In this document: one piece after another, positions 16,630 to 23,821 of the stretch
Layout of the letters: each line of letters begins with the position of its first letter
How positions within the stretch are numbered: the stretch's first letter is position 1
From: an uncultured Tissierellia bacterium
GTDB lineage: Bacteria; Bacillota; Clostridia; Tissierellales; Peptoniphilaceae
NCBI GenBank assembly: GCA_902489375.1
Contig: CABTZP010000007.1
Coordinates: 1-23,986, forward strand
Length of the DNA: 23,986 nt
Reading direction: 5' to 3'
The notes under the pieces: model-generated
Database searches by the model: none
What the model saw: the letters and a program-made list of their open reading frames with translations, nothing else
Told to the model about the DNA's origin: nothing
Program-made: the position numbers and the translations under genes

Positions 16630-18003
16630 ATGAAAAAATTTGCTAAAATCGTTTTAGCGCTGGTCCTCGCCGTGGCCCTCGTATTGCCACTGATGCCAGT
16701 CGCTAAAGCAGACGTTCAAAATCCAGACCCTGAGGCTAAATCTAAGAAAGTTAGTACCGCATTTGACTATGATAATGAAAGCTTAAACAAACTGGGTGAC
16801 GAAAAGATCGCTGCGGTTCAAGAACAAATGAAAAATGAACCAGCAAGCGCCGAGCTTGAAATTGCTGAACCTGGCCTTAGCGTTGAATACCAGGTTAAAA
16901 AAGGTGTCGAAGGGCTTGAGGGCTATATCAAGAATCTTGCTAATGCCGCGGGAGTTCCTGTAACCTATACCGTACCCGAAAAATATGCAGATCTTGAAGC
17001 AGGCGGCAAAGTCAAGATTCACGTCGTCTTCGGCAAAGTTGAAGCAAAGCCAGGCGAGAAGCCAGCTGAAGAAAAGCCCGGAAAGATTGATGGATACTAT
17101 CAGTTCCGTCCTTACTTCGTCAACGGCAAGAACTTCTGCAAGATGGTTCGTGACTGGGGCGAGAGCGACGTTCAGGATATGTTCGACAAATTAAACGCTC
17201 ATGCCAACTGGTACAAGGTAAACAACGTTCCTGATGTTGACATGGTTGCTGAACACATCAACATGCACGGATATGAACTCCTCGCAAAGGAATTCAACGA
17301 TGAATATGGATACATCTCCTATCGTTTTGGTAATCCATTCAGCTTGGTTGACTGGAAAGAGGGCAAAGTAAAATTCGAAGCCAGAATTCCTGAGATTGCT
17401 GATGAGGCGATCAAGAATGCCGATGATCAGATCAAGGTTCACAATGGCGTTTACTACGTTCCCGTATACGTTGACTACAACCTGAAGAAGTACGAAGTTT
17501 GCTGGAAGATCGTTCCCAACGAGACCTCTTTAGAGAAGTCCATGGGATACTGGCCCGGTAGAGACATTACTGAAAAGTATGATCGCCTCGTTGACGGCAA
17601 CCCATTCAAGGCTGAACTCTGGGCAATCGAGAACATCGGCAAGGTGGATTCCTGCTCCTCAAAGGTTCTCTTCCCAATGCCTGATTATCGTACACATGAC
17701 AAGGCTGGTCTCTGGTTCTACGCTCCTGTCGTCGCTCCAAAGGCTGTCAAGGTCAAGGATTCTGATCCTGCTAAGTACGAAGTCAGCTTCGAATACATTT
17801 TCGCTGGCACCGCGGAATACGAGAGAGTTTACAAGAACCCTGCTCTGAAAGCAGAAGCAAAACCAGCTGACACCAAAGTTGCTGTAAAACCAGCTAAAAA
17901 TCAGTCCAACAACCCTGGCACTGGTGATGTCATGGTTCTCTCTTACTTAGTATCCGGCATCGCTGCTGCTGGCGCTTACGTAGCCACCAAACACAATAGA
18001 TAG
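16630..18003 (+). CDS. Cell-wall surface protein with NPGTGD sorting tail, paralogue of the giant gene
   Basis: 457 residues, secreted. Signal peptide residues 1-28 (MKKFAKIVLALVLAVALVLP, cleavage after AKA). Residues 29-150: charged, Glu/Lys-rich region ending in a Pro/Glu linker. Residues ~152-404: the ~253-residue domain shared with the C-terminus of the upstream gene (blocks FRPYF, GKNFCKM, HINMHGYELLAK, YYVPVYVDY, MGYWPGRDI, RTHDKAGLWFYAP); I do not recognise it. Residues ~425-457: NNPGTGD, a hydrophobic segment (VMVLSYLVSGIAAAGAYVA) and a basic end (KHNR), a sortase-type sorting signal with NPGTG in place of LPXTG. ATG 16630 follows AGGAGG. Strong promoter, own terminator and a codon choice that looks optimised, so probably well expressed. 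Confidence 0.9.
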   Translation: MKKFAKIVLALVLAVALVLPLMPVAKADVQNPDPEAKSKKVSTAFDYDNESLNKLGDEKIAAVQEQMKNEPASAELEIAEPGLSVEYQVKKGVEGLEGYIKNLANAAGVPVTYTVPEKYADLEAGGKVKIHVVFGKVEAKPGEKPAEEKPGKIDGYYQFRPYFVNGKNFCKMVRDWGESDVQDMFDKLNAHANWYKVNNVPDVDMVAEHINMHGYELLAKEFNDEYGYISYRFGNPFSLVDWKEGKVKFEARIPEIADEAIKNADDQIKVHNGVYYVPVYVDYNLKKYEVCWKIVPNETSLEKSMGYWPGRDITEKYDRLVDGNPFKAELWAIENIGKVDSCSSKVLFPMPDYRTHDKAGLWFYAPVVAPKAVKVKDSDPAKYEVSFEYIFAGTAEYERVYKNPALKAEAKPADTKVAVKPAKNQSNNPGTGDVMVLSYLVSGIAAAGAYVATKHNR

Positions 18004-18050
18004 TTTTTGACCAATGCGGCCTAGGCCGTAAATGGCAATCGAACCAAAAG

Positions 18051-18079
18051 GCGCGGAGGAAAATCCTCCGCGCTTTTTT
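18051..18079 (+). terminator. Terminator of the NPGTGD surface gene
   Basis: Perfect 10-bp stem GCGCGGAGGA / TCCTCCGCGC around AAA, then six T. A second hairpin follows directly (GCCCCGTA 18084-18091 with TACGGGGC 18104-18111, then GATTTTT), probably a backup terminator. Confidence 0.92.
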
Positions 18080-18195
18080 CATTGCCCCGTAGGAACAGGA
18101 TTTTACGGGGCGATTTTTGGGTAGAATAGAAAGCAGGAAAGACGATGCCCCGTGATAGGGGGACCCCATTCTAAAAAATCAAGGAGGTTTTTAAC

Positions 18196-20076
18196 ATGAA
18201 AGGAAAACGTTTACTGAGCTTTCTGCTCGCACTGGCCCTATGTCTGACGCTTGCGGCCTGCGGGAACCAGACGCCCCCGAAGGATTCAGGGGAAAAGGAA
18301 TCGACCGCAGCCGGGGAAAAGACTGCGGATGAGGGCGAAAAAAAGCTTCACTTTACGCCCGGCCTTTACACGGAAAAGACGAACGGCCATAACGGCGCCA
18401 TTGAAGTTAAGGTTGAGTTTACCGATGCAGAGATCAAAGACATTGCCATCGGAAAAAATGAAGAGACGGAGACGGTCGCAAAGGCCGCCTTTGAGCGGAT
18501 TCCTGAGGCCATTTTGAAACATCAGTCGGTGGCCGTTGATTCGGTAAGTGGCGCGACCGTTACCTCCGCCGCGATCAAGGAGGCGGTCCTCTCTGCCGCG
18601 GATCATGCCGAGGCGGACCTGACTCTTCTGAAAAAAGAACTCCCGAAGGCTCCGGCAAAGGATCCGGTCAAGCTGGAGGCCGACATTGCCATCGTGGGCG
18701 GGGGCGGCGCTGGGATGACGGCGGCTCTGGCGGCGGATGACGCCGGAAAGTCGGTCATTCTCCTTGAGAAAAATGCCATGCTGGGCGGGCACACGGCCTT
18801 CAGCGGGGCCTATGTCCTCATTACCGGTTCGAAGCTCCAGTCGGAAAAATATGGGATTAAAAATGATACCCTCCAAAGCGTCTATGATGATATCATGAAA
18901 AATGGCGGGGGAAAGAGCATCCCGGAGGATCTTAAGCTTTACGTGGATCAGATGGGTCCGGCGACGGACTGGATCAATGACCATATCCAGGCCCCCATCC
19001 CGGATAAGCTCACGCCTTTAAGCGAAAATTCGGTCGACCGGGCCATGGTCTATGAGGGAGCCGGTTTTGGCCTGAATGAAGTGTATAAAAAGAAGATAGC
19101 CGAGTCCAAGGTCGACGTTCACCTCGACACGAAGGCGAAAGACCTGATCGTTGAAAACGACCGGGTCGTTGGCGTCCAGGCAATCGATAAGGAGGGGACG
19201 CCTGTGGAAGTTCGGGCCAAGGCCGTTCTTCTTGCGACAGGAAGCTACGGGGCAAGAAAGGATCTTCTGCCCAAGGAACTGGACAACTTCGTCTTTTACG
19301 GAGCCCAGCTGGCCCAGGGCGAGGGCATGGAGATGGCCCAGAGAATCGGGGCGGACGTGGTCAACCAGGGCTATGTCGAGCTCTTTGAAAATGGGGTCGA
19401 GTGGAAGCCCGGCATTGCCAAATCGACCTACAACGGGTCCATGGCGGCCTGGGATGTGAGCGGCATTCTCGTGGACCGCGAGGGAAAGCGGGTCGTCAAT
19501 GAAAGGGCCGCCGGCATTGACATCGTAAAGCAGATGGCCAAGCAGCCTGATGGCCGTCTCTTCCTTCTCATGGATCAGAAGACCTTTGACCATTTCCGGG
19601 ACAACGTCGGCGGTTACGGGATTTCCCAGGAAATGCTCGATGGCTGGCTGGAGAACAACGGAAAAGATGCCCCCTATTTTGCCCACGCAGATATGCTGGA
19701 GGATGTGGCAAAGATCGTCCAGGTCGACCCGAAGAACCTTAAGGAAACCGTCGACCGCTATAATTCCTTCGTCGATAAGGGGAAAGATGAGGACTTTGGC
19801 CGAGATGCCGCTTACATGACTGCGAAAATCGGCGAAGGCCCCTATTACCTCGTCGAGCAAAAACCTCGCTTCGCCACGACCCTGGGCGGCCTGAAAATCA
19901 ACTCGAAGCTCCAGGTCGTTAACAAAGAAGGCAAGGTCATAGAGGGCCTCTATGCCGCGGGCGATGTCGCAGGCGGCGCCCGTGGAAACGACTCCATCCC
20001 CGGCTCGGATGTCGGCTGGGCGCTCACCTCCGGTTATTTCGCCGGAAAGACCATCTCCGACCTTCTTTCAGAGTAA
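18196..20076 (+). CDS. Lipoprotein flavin reductase (FMN-binding plus FAD domain)
   Basis: 626-residue extracytoplasmic redox enzyme. Residues 1-22: lipoprotein signal with lipobox LAAC (Cys22). Residues ~50-140: FMN-binding domain with DSVSGATVTS; Thr121 is the expected ApbE-type covalent FMN site. Residues ~160-626: fumarate-reductase/urocanate-reductase-type FAD domain, with the dinucleotide motif VGGGGAGMTAA at ~167-177 and LYAAGDVAGG near the end. At positions where fumarate reductases have TRD, HHTMGG and GANRLGG, this protein reads AGI, FATTLGG and GNDSIPG, so the canonical substrate Arg/His residues are absent; a different acceptor is likely (inference). ATG 18196 follows AAGGAGG. No cytochrome or ApbE gene is nearby; electrons would come from membrane partners elsewhere. 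Confidence 0.9.
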   Translation: MKGKRLLSFLLALALCLTLAACGNQTPPKDSGEKESTAAGEKTADEGEKKLHFTPGLYTEKTNGHNGAIEVKVEFTDAEIKDIAIGKNEETETVAKAAFERIPEAILKHQSVAVDSVSGATVTSAAIKEAVLSAADHAEADLTLLKKELPKAPAKDPVKLEADIAIVGGGGAGMTAALAADDAGKSVILLEKNAMLGGHTAFSGAYVLITGSKLQSEKYGIKNDTLQSVYDDIMKNGGGKSIPEDLKLYVDQMGPATDWINDHIQAPIPDKLTPLSENSVDRAMVYEGAGFGLNEVYKKKIAESKVDVHLDTKAKDLIVENDRVVGVQAIDKEGTPVEVRAKAVLLATGSYGARKDLLPKELDNFVFYGAQLAQGEGMEMAQRIGADVVNQGYVELFENGVEWKPGIAKSTYNGSMAAWDVSGILVDREGKRVVNERAAGIDIVKQMAKQPDGRLFLLMDQKTFDHFRDNVGGYGISQEMLDGWLENNGKDAPYFAHADMLEDVAKIVQVDPKNLKETVDRYNSFVDKGKDEDFGRDAAYMTAKIGEGPYYLVEQKPRFATTLGGLKINSKLQVVNKEGKVIEGLYAAGDVAGGARGNDSIPGSDVGWALTSGYFAGKTISDLLSE

Positions 20077-20109
20077 ATAGAGCGAAAATTCTTAATTTCA
20101 CCTTAATCA

Positions 20110-20139
20110 TTGCCCCTGCGAAACGGAGCATGATATAAT
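20110..20139 (+). promoter_or_regulatory. Promoter of the Tyr/His-rich secreted protein
   Basis: TTGCCC (20110-20115), 18-base spacer, TATAAT (20134-20139), 76 bases before the ATG. No terminator is visible between the reductase stop (20076) and this promoter, so readthrough from the reductase is possible. Confidence 0.65.
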
Positions 20140-20215
20140 GGCAAATAAGGAGAGTGGGGGATTTTCTGCCCTGCTCCTGGATGGAAAAGAAGAAAAGGAT
20201 TTAGGAGGTATTTGA

Positions 20216-21187
20216 ATGAAAATTAAAAAGCTGGGTCTTGCCCTTGCTGCAGCGGCTTTGATCTTGGTTGCGGCATTCCCCGGTCAGGCTTCTGCGGCAA
20301 AACCCGAAGAAGACGCAAAAGATAAGGCCTTTAAAGCCTATCAAGACTATATCAACGGGTATTATGGTTGGTATTTTTATGATGGATATTACTACGATGG
20401 GTATTATTATGACGGTTACTACCATCTTCATGACCATGATCATCGCCATAACCATCATCATGCAAGCGATCTGAGCCGGCAGAAGTTCCTGGAGAAGTAT
20501 TTCGGCGTTTCTTCCAGTGATTACTACTCCCGTTATGATGCCTGGAACGATTTCTATGATCATGTTCGCAAGGTCGGCTCCCCTTACCATTACGATGACT
20601 GGGATTACGCTCGCTATCTGAGCAAGTATTACGGTGGCGCAGATTATTACTATCCTGCCTACTGGAACTGGGATTATCATTACTATCCCGCCTACTGGAA
20701 CGGGGAAGACTATTATCGTCCCGCATACCGCTGGTATAATGGCGCCTATCGTCCATATTACGTCGAGCACAATGATTCTGATCTGGAATTAGATTACGTC
20801 ATGCACGTCAACTACTATGATGACTTCATCAACGTAAAGGATCACACACCTGCTCCCATGGATCAAAGAGCCATCCAGCAGATCGTATACGGTGGAAACG
20901 ACGCCAGCATCCAGTATCCGCTCTTTACCAGCGAAGTCGCTCCCCGGACCGTCTTGGATGAAAAAGAAGTCTTGGCTCTAGAAAAGAATTATTATGATGA
21001 TCTGAGCCTCAAGGCCGGTGAAAAAGTGGAACCCGTCGTTACACCCAATGAGGCAGACGCTACCATCGAAAACTACGCCTTAGACTCTCTTGAAAATGGC
21101 GCAGATATGCCATCCGACCTTCCCTACGGAATCTCTGAATCCGAGATGATCATTCAGAATTACTTCCTCAACTCCCTGACCTATTAA
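20216..21187 (+). CDS. Secreted tyrosine-rich protein with histidine cluster, function unknown
   Basis: 323 residues, not recognised. Residues 1-28 are a signal peptide (MKIKKLGLALAAAALILVAA, cleavage near ASA). The mature protein has about 51 Tyr (roughly 16%), concentrated in residues ~42-205: a DGYYY triplet repeat near 50-63, then the His cluster HLHDHDHRHNHHH, then three PAY repeats (YYPAYWN twice, YYRPAY). The Tyr-rich part is also rich in Asp, Trp and Gly. Residues ~206-323 are ordinary acidic sequence. No transmembrane or sorting tail, so freely secreted or non-covalently bound. ATG 20216 follows AGGAGG. Known analogies only by composition: Tyr-rich secreted proteins can cross-link, His clusters can bind metal. 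Followed by a very strong terminator. Confidence 0.85.
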   Translation: MKIKKLGLALAAAALILVAAFPGQASAAKPEEDAKDKAFKAYQDYINGYYGWYFYDGYYYDGYYYDGYYHLHDHDHRHNHHHASDLSRQKFLEKYFGVSSSDYYSRYDAWNDFYDHVRKVGSPYHYDDWDYARYLSKYYGGADYYYPAYWNWDYHYYPAYWNGEDYYRPAYRWYNGAYRPYYVEHNDSDLELDYVMHVNYYDDFINVKDHTPAPMDQRAIQQIVYGGNDASIQYPLFTSEVAPRTVLDEKEVLALEKNYYDDLSLKAGEKVEPVVTPNEADATIENYALDSLENGADMPSDLPYGISESEMIIQNYFLNSLTY

Positions 21188-21245
21188 TTTCAGTCAGATA
21201 AGACATCTTCGGCGTCGCAGCCATCTGCAGCGCCACTAGCAAAAC

Positions 21246-21293
21246 AAACAAACCAAGCCCCCTGCGGTTACGCGGGGGGCTTGGTTTGTTTTC
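21246..21293. terminator. Very long, bidirectional hairpin terminator
   Basis: 21-bp arms 21246-21266 and 21271-21291 with one wobble pair and a 4-base loop (GTTA). The stem has AAACAAACC at its base, giving a U-rich tail on either strand. It lies 58 bases after the Tyr-rich gene stop. Confidence 0.9.
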
Positions 21294-21318
21294 ATTTTGC
21301 TTGCTCTGCTGTTTTGAA

Positions 21319-21490
21319 CGGCTAGGCCCTCGGTTCGCGCCAGGCCCAGCCCTTCGGTCCCTGGCCCCTCGTCGCCTCCACGCCCAGCGCCCCGGCACTT
21401 GCCAAGGCCAGACCTCATCAATCGCCGGGGCCAGGGACCGCTGCCAGCCGCCTGGGACATTTCTGGCTAGCCTTCCTCGGCGCTCGCCAA
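21319..21490. repeat. GC-rich tract with long imperfect inverted repeat
   Basis: CGGTCCCTGGCCCC (21355-21368) and its exact reverse complement (21427-21440) are 58 bases apart, and flanking bases pair imperfectly (CGCCAGGCCCAGCCC against GCCAGCCGCCTGGG). The tract is much richer in G+C than either side. Open frames on both strands lack ribosome sites and motifs, so I treat it as non-coding; structured RNA or inverted-repeat element. Confidence 0.5.
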
Positions 21491-21632
21491 ACCTAGATCT
21501 GCGACCAGCCCCCGGCATCCCTCCAGGCCAGAAGAGTCTGGGCATTGCGAATGAAAAGGAACTCCAGTGGGAGTTTTCCATTCTCGAATTTCGACCTACC
21601 ATTTTTAAATGAGAATAGTCAAGTCCAGCAAT

Positions 21633-22117
21633 CACACTTACGAGTTCTAAGTAGGAAAGAGTAAGTCCAATAAACCCACTTACGAGTTCTAAGTGGGAAA
21701 GAGTAAGTCCAATAAACCCACTTACGAATTATAAGTGGGAAAGAGTAAGTCCAATAAACCCACTTACGAATTATAAGCGGGAAAGAGCAAGTCCAATAAA
21801 CCCACTTACGAATTATAAGTGGGAAAGAGCAAGTCCAATAATTCCACTTACGATTTTTAAGTGGGAATGGGAAAGTGTCATATTTCCACTTACAATTTTA
21901 TAAGTGGGAAAAGGAGAGTCTAAAAATCCCACTTAAATATCGTAAGTGGAAAAATACGTGTCTCACATTCCCAATTAAATTTTGTAAGTGGAATAAGGCA
22001 AGTTCCACTTCTCCACTTATATTTCGTAAGTGGAAAAGTCCAAGTCTCATAAACCCACTTAAATGATGTAAGTGGAAAAATGTTAGTCGCATATTCCAAC
22101 TTACATTCCCTAAGTGA
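21633..22117. repeat. Array of 12 tandem 42-bp repeats, each a small palindrome
   Basis: Units start at 21633, 21675, 21717, 21759, 21801, 21843, 21885, 21928, 21970, 22012, 22054 and about 22096, a strict 42-base period (one 43). Each unit has arms CCCACTTA and TAAGTGGG around a 7-8-base loop, then a linker like AAAGAGTAAGTCCAATA. The first five or six are nearly identical; later ones diverge mainly in loop and linker while the arms stay. The spacers are not unique sequences, so this is not a CRISPR. The function is unknown; candidates are a protein-binding array or a variable tandem repeat. Confidence 0.93.
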
Positions 22118-22338
22118 GGCTATGAAATAGGCCGCCCAGAAATTTTTCTCAACAAATTTGGAACACAGAGAGAATGATTTCCTTGTATAGTCATAGATGA
22201 AGTCGAAGCCACGTCCCAGCCGAGGTCAGAAGTCAATGTTAGACCAACAACGAAGCCAAGCCCATGCCGAGGAAAGCAAGTCAGGTTAGACCAAGCACCA
22301 AAGCCAGGGCCGAACCCGACACCGAAACCAATGCTAAA

Positions 22339-22417
22339 CCCCAACCGAAATCTCATCCCCAACTCCAACCCCCAACCCACCCGACACCCAAACCCGAAAC
22401 CCCGAACCCCCAAACCC
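22339..22417 (-). repeat. C-rich tract, potential G-quadruplex on the minus strand
   Basis: Nine runs of three to five C on the plus strand within 79 bases, with loops of 2-14 bases. The minus strand therefore has repeated GGG/GGGG/GGGGG runs with TTTGGG-like spacing. It ends 69 bases before the nuclease start codon. Confidence 0.7.
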
Positions 22418-22485
22418 AACAAAAAGCCCGCCCCAAAGAAAAAAATGCGGCCATCGCCGCACAGAACCGAAACAGGGAGGAAATA

Positions 22486-23286
22486 ATGGATTCTCTTAAG
22501 AAGGAATTAATAAGGAAAGAAAAGCGGTATAAAAAACTATTGGAGAGCCTTCCGCCCACAGCAGCAAATCCTCCTGCGGCCAGGCTTGAAATCTCAAATT
22601 GCAATGGCATTATTCGCTATTATCGCACATCCTTCGACCCGGAAAAAAGGACGAAAAAGAAAATCTATCTTAATCCGGAAGAAAAAGAAGCCGCCCAAAA
22701 GCTAGCCCAGCAAGCCTATGAACAAAAGCTTCAAAGACTTTTAACGAATAACCTCAAGCGGATCAGGAACCTAACCAAGAATTACCATGACAATGAAATT
22801 GCAAATATCTATGCCCGCCTTTCACCAGAGCGAAAAAAGCTGGTCACGCCGGTTGAAATGACCCTAGAAAAGTGGAAATCCATTCCCAACCAAGGTCTGG
22901 ATTACCAGCAGGAAAATCGAAAGATTCTCACCAATAATGGTGAGTTTGTCCGCTCAAAATCCGAGAAGATCCTCGCCGACCTTTTCCGAGAACGGGGCCT
23001 AGTCTACAAATATGAATGTCCGCTGAGATTAAATGACGGAGGCATCCTGTATCCGGACTTTACTTTCTTCAGTCAGAACCTCCAGGAAGAGATCTATTGG
23101 GAACATGACGGAATGATGGATGATCCGGGCTATGCCGAAAATGCGATCAAAAAAATCCAAAATTACGAACATAATGGGATCTTGCGCGGATTAAATTTAA
23201 TCGTAACCTACGAGACTTCAGCCAGCAGCCTGGATAGCCACTGGGCCAATATCCTGATCGATCGATTCCTACTCCCGGTGATGTAA
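22486..23286 (+). CDS. PD-(D/E)XK-like nuclease family protein
   Basis: 266 residues, cytoplasmic. The N-terminal half is helical, Lys/Arg/Glu-rich and probably coiled (KELIRKEKRYKKLLESL, then KRIRNLTKNY). The C-terminal ~120 residues carry the restriction-endonuclease-like core: GEFVRSKSEKILADLF (Glu of motif I), YKYECPLRLNDGGILYPDF (the PD of motif II) and EIYWEHDGMMDDPGYAENA (E-x-D/H variant of motif III), ending with GLNLIVTYE. Proteins with RSKSE...YPDF...YWEH are common uncharacterised proteins in Clostridia. I chose ATG 22486 because GGGAGG lies 5 bases upstream; the frame is open back to 22264 but that part is low-complexity Pro/Lys/Thr from the C-rich tract. No methylase is nearby, so not an obvious restriction system. 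Confidence 0.8.
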   Translation: MDSLKKELIRKEKRYKKLLESLPPTAANPPAARLEISNCNGIIRYYRTSFDPEKRTKKKIYLNPEEKEAAQKLAQQAYEQKLQRLLTNNLKRIRNLTKNYHDNEIANIYARLSPERKKLVTPVEMTLEKWKSIPNQGLDYQQENRKILTNNGEFVRSKSEKILADLFRERGLVYKYECPLRLNDGGILYPDFTFFSQNLQEEIYWEHDGMMDDPGYAENAIKKIQNYEHNGILRGLNLIVTYETSASSLDSHWANILIDRFLLPVM

Positions 23287-23342
23287 GTGAAGAAAAATGA
23301 CGAAAAGTCCCTTTGAAAAGACGCGGCTAAAAAGCCTTGATA

Positions 23343-23374
23343 AAAAAACAAAAAAATCCCCAGAAGGCGGGGAT
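23343..23374 (-). terminator. Terminator of mscL
   Basis: On the minus strand: stem ATCCCC (23369-23374 side) / GGGGAT (23356-23361 side) with a 7-base loop, followed by a long T-rich run (A-rich 23343-23356 on the plus strand). It starts 24 bases after the mscL stop codon. Confidence 0.8.
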
Positions 23375-23397
23375 CCAGCCATCCGGGGAAAGGAAAA

Positions 23398-23787
23398 TTA
23401 CTTAGAAAGCTCACTGGTGCAGTGCGGGCAACGGCTCGCCTCAATCGGGATTTCCGACTTGCAGAAAGGACAGATCTTTGTCGTTGGGGCGCCAGCTTCC
23501 TCCTTGTGAAAATGATTGGCCGCCCGCACCAGGAGGAACATCACATAGGCGATGATGAAAAAGGAGAGAATCGCATTAATAAAGTCCCCCATCATAAAGT
23601 GAATCGGGCCCGCATGAACCACCCAATCCTTAAAATCAATGCCCCCTAAAAACACATTAAGAAGGGGAGTAATGATATCCTCGACCAGCGAATCAATGAT
23701 CGCTTTAAACGCTGCGCCCATAACGACGCCAACGGCCATATCCAGCACGTTGCCGCGGGCAATAAAATCCTTAAATTCCTTAAACAT
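23398..23787 (-). CDS. mscL: Large-conductance mechanosensitive channel MscL with zinc-ribbon tail
   Basis: 129-residue membrane channel that opens under hypo-osmotic stress. The N-terminal MFKEFKDFIARGNVLDMAVG (amphipathic helix and first transmembrane helix with the GVVMGAAF pore stretch), the DSLVEDIITPLLN segment, and the second helix (AILSFFIIAYVMFLLVRAAN) are typical of MscL. After the cytoplasmic KEEAG stretch the C-terminus carries CPFC and CPHC, 14 residues apart, a zinc-ribbon-like knuckle replacing the usual short helical bundle. ATG 23787 was chosen for the family N-terminus and GAGG 7 bases upstream; a longer frame to 23892 adds sequence foreign to MscL. Single-gene unit with its own terminator. 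Confidence 0.95.
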   Translation of the reverse strand: MFKEFKDFIARGNVLDMAVGVVMGAAFKAIIDSLVEDIITPLLNVFLGGIDFKDWVVHAGPIHFMMGDFINAILSFFIIAYVMFLLVRAANHFHKEEAGAPTTKICPFCKSEIPIEASRCPHCTSELSK

Positions 23788-23821
23788 CAAACGCCTCTTT
23801 TCTTTATAAATTTGAAAGCTT

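Noticed and set aside
21168..21635. Open frames on both strands in the GC-rich tract
   Set aside because: Biased Arg/Pro/Gly composition, overlap with the terminator hairpin, no ribosome site and no motif.
21898..22092. 14-residue repeat protein encoded by the array on the minus strand (and a plus-strand counterpart)
   Set aside because: 42 is a multiple of three, so frames stay open by chance in the diverged half; the near-identical left half has stop codons, no ribosome site is present, and conservation follows the palindrome arms.
21633..22117. CRISPR array
   Set aside because: The whole 42-base unit repeats including the part that would be the spacer, the palindromes are only 7-8 bp per arm, and no cas gene is in the window.
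22264..22485. Longer N-terminus of the nuclease-like protein
   Set aside because: The extension is low-complexity Pro/Lys/Thr from the C-rich tract, while ATG 22486 has a clear GGGAGG site.
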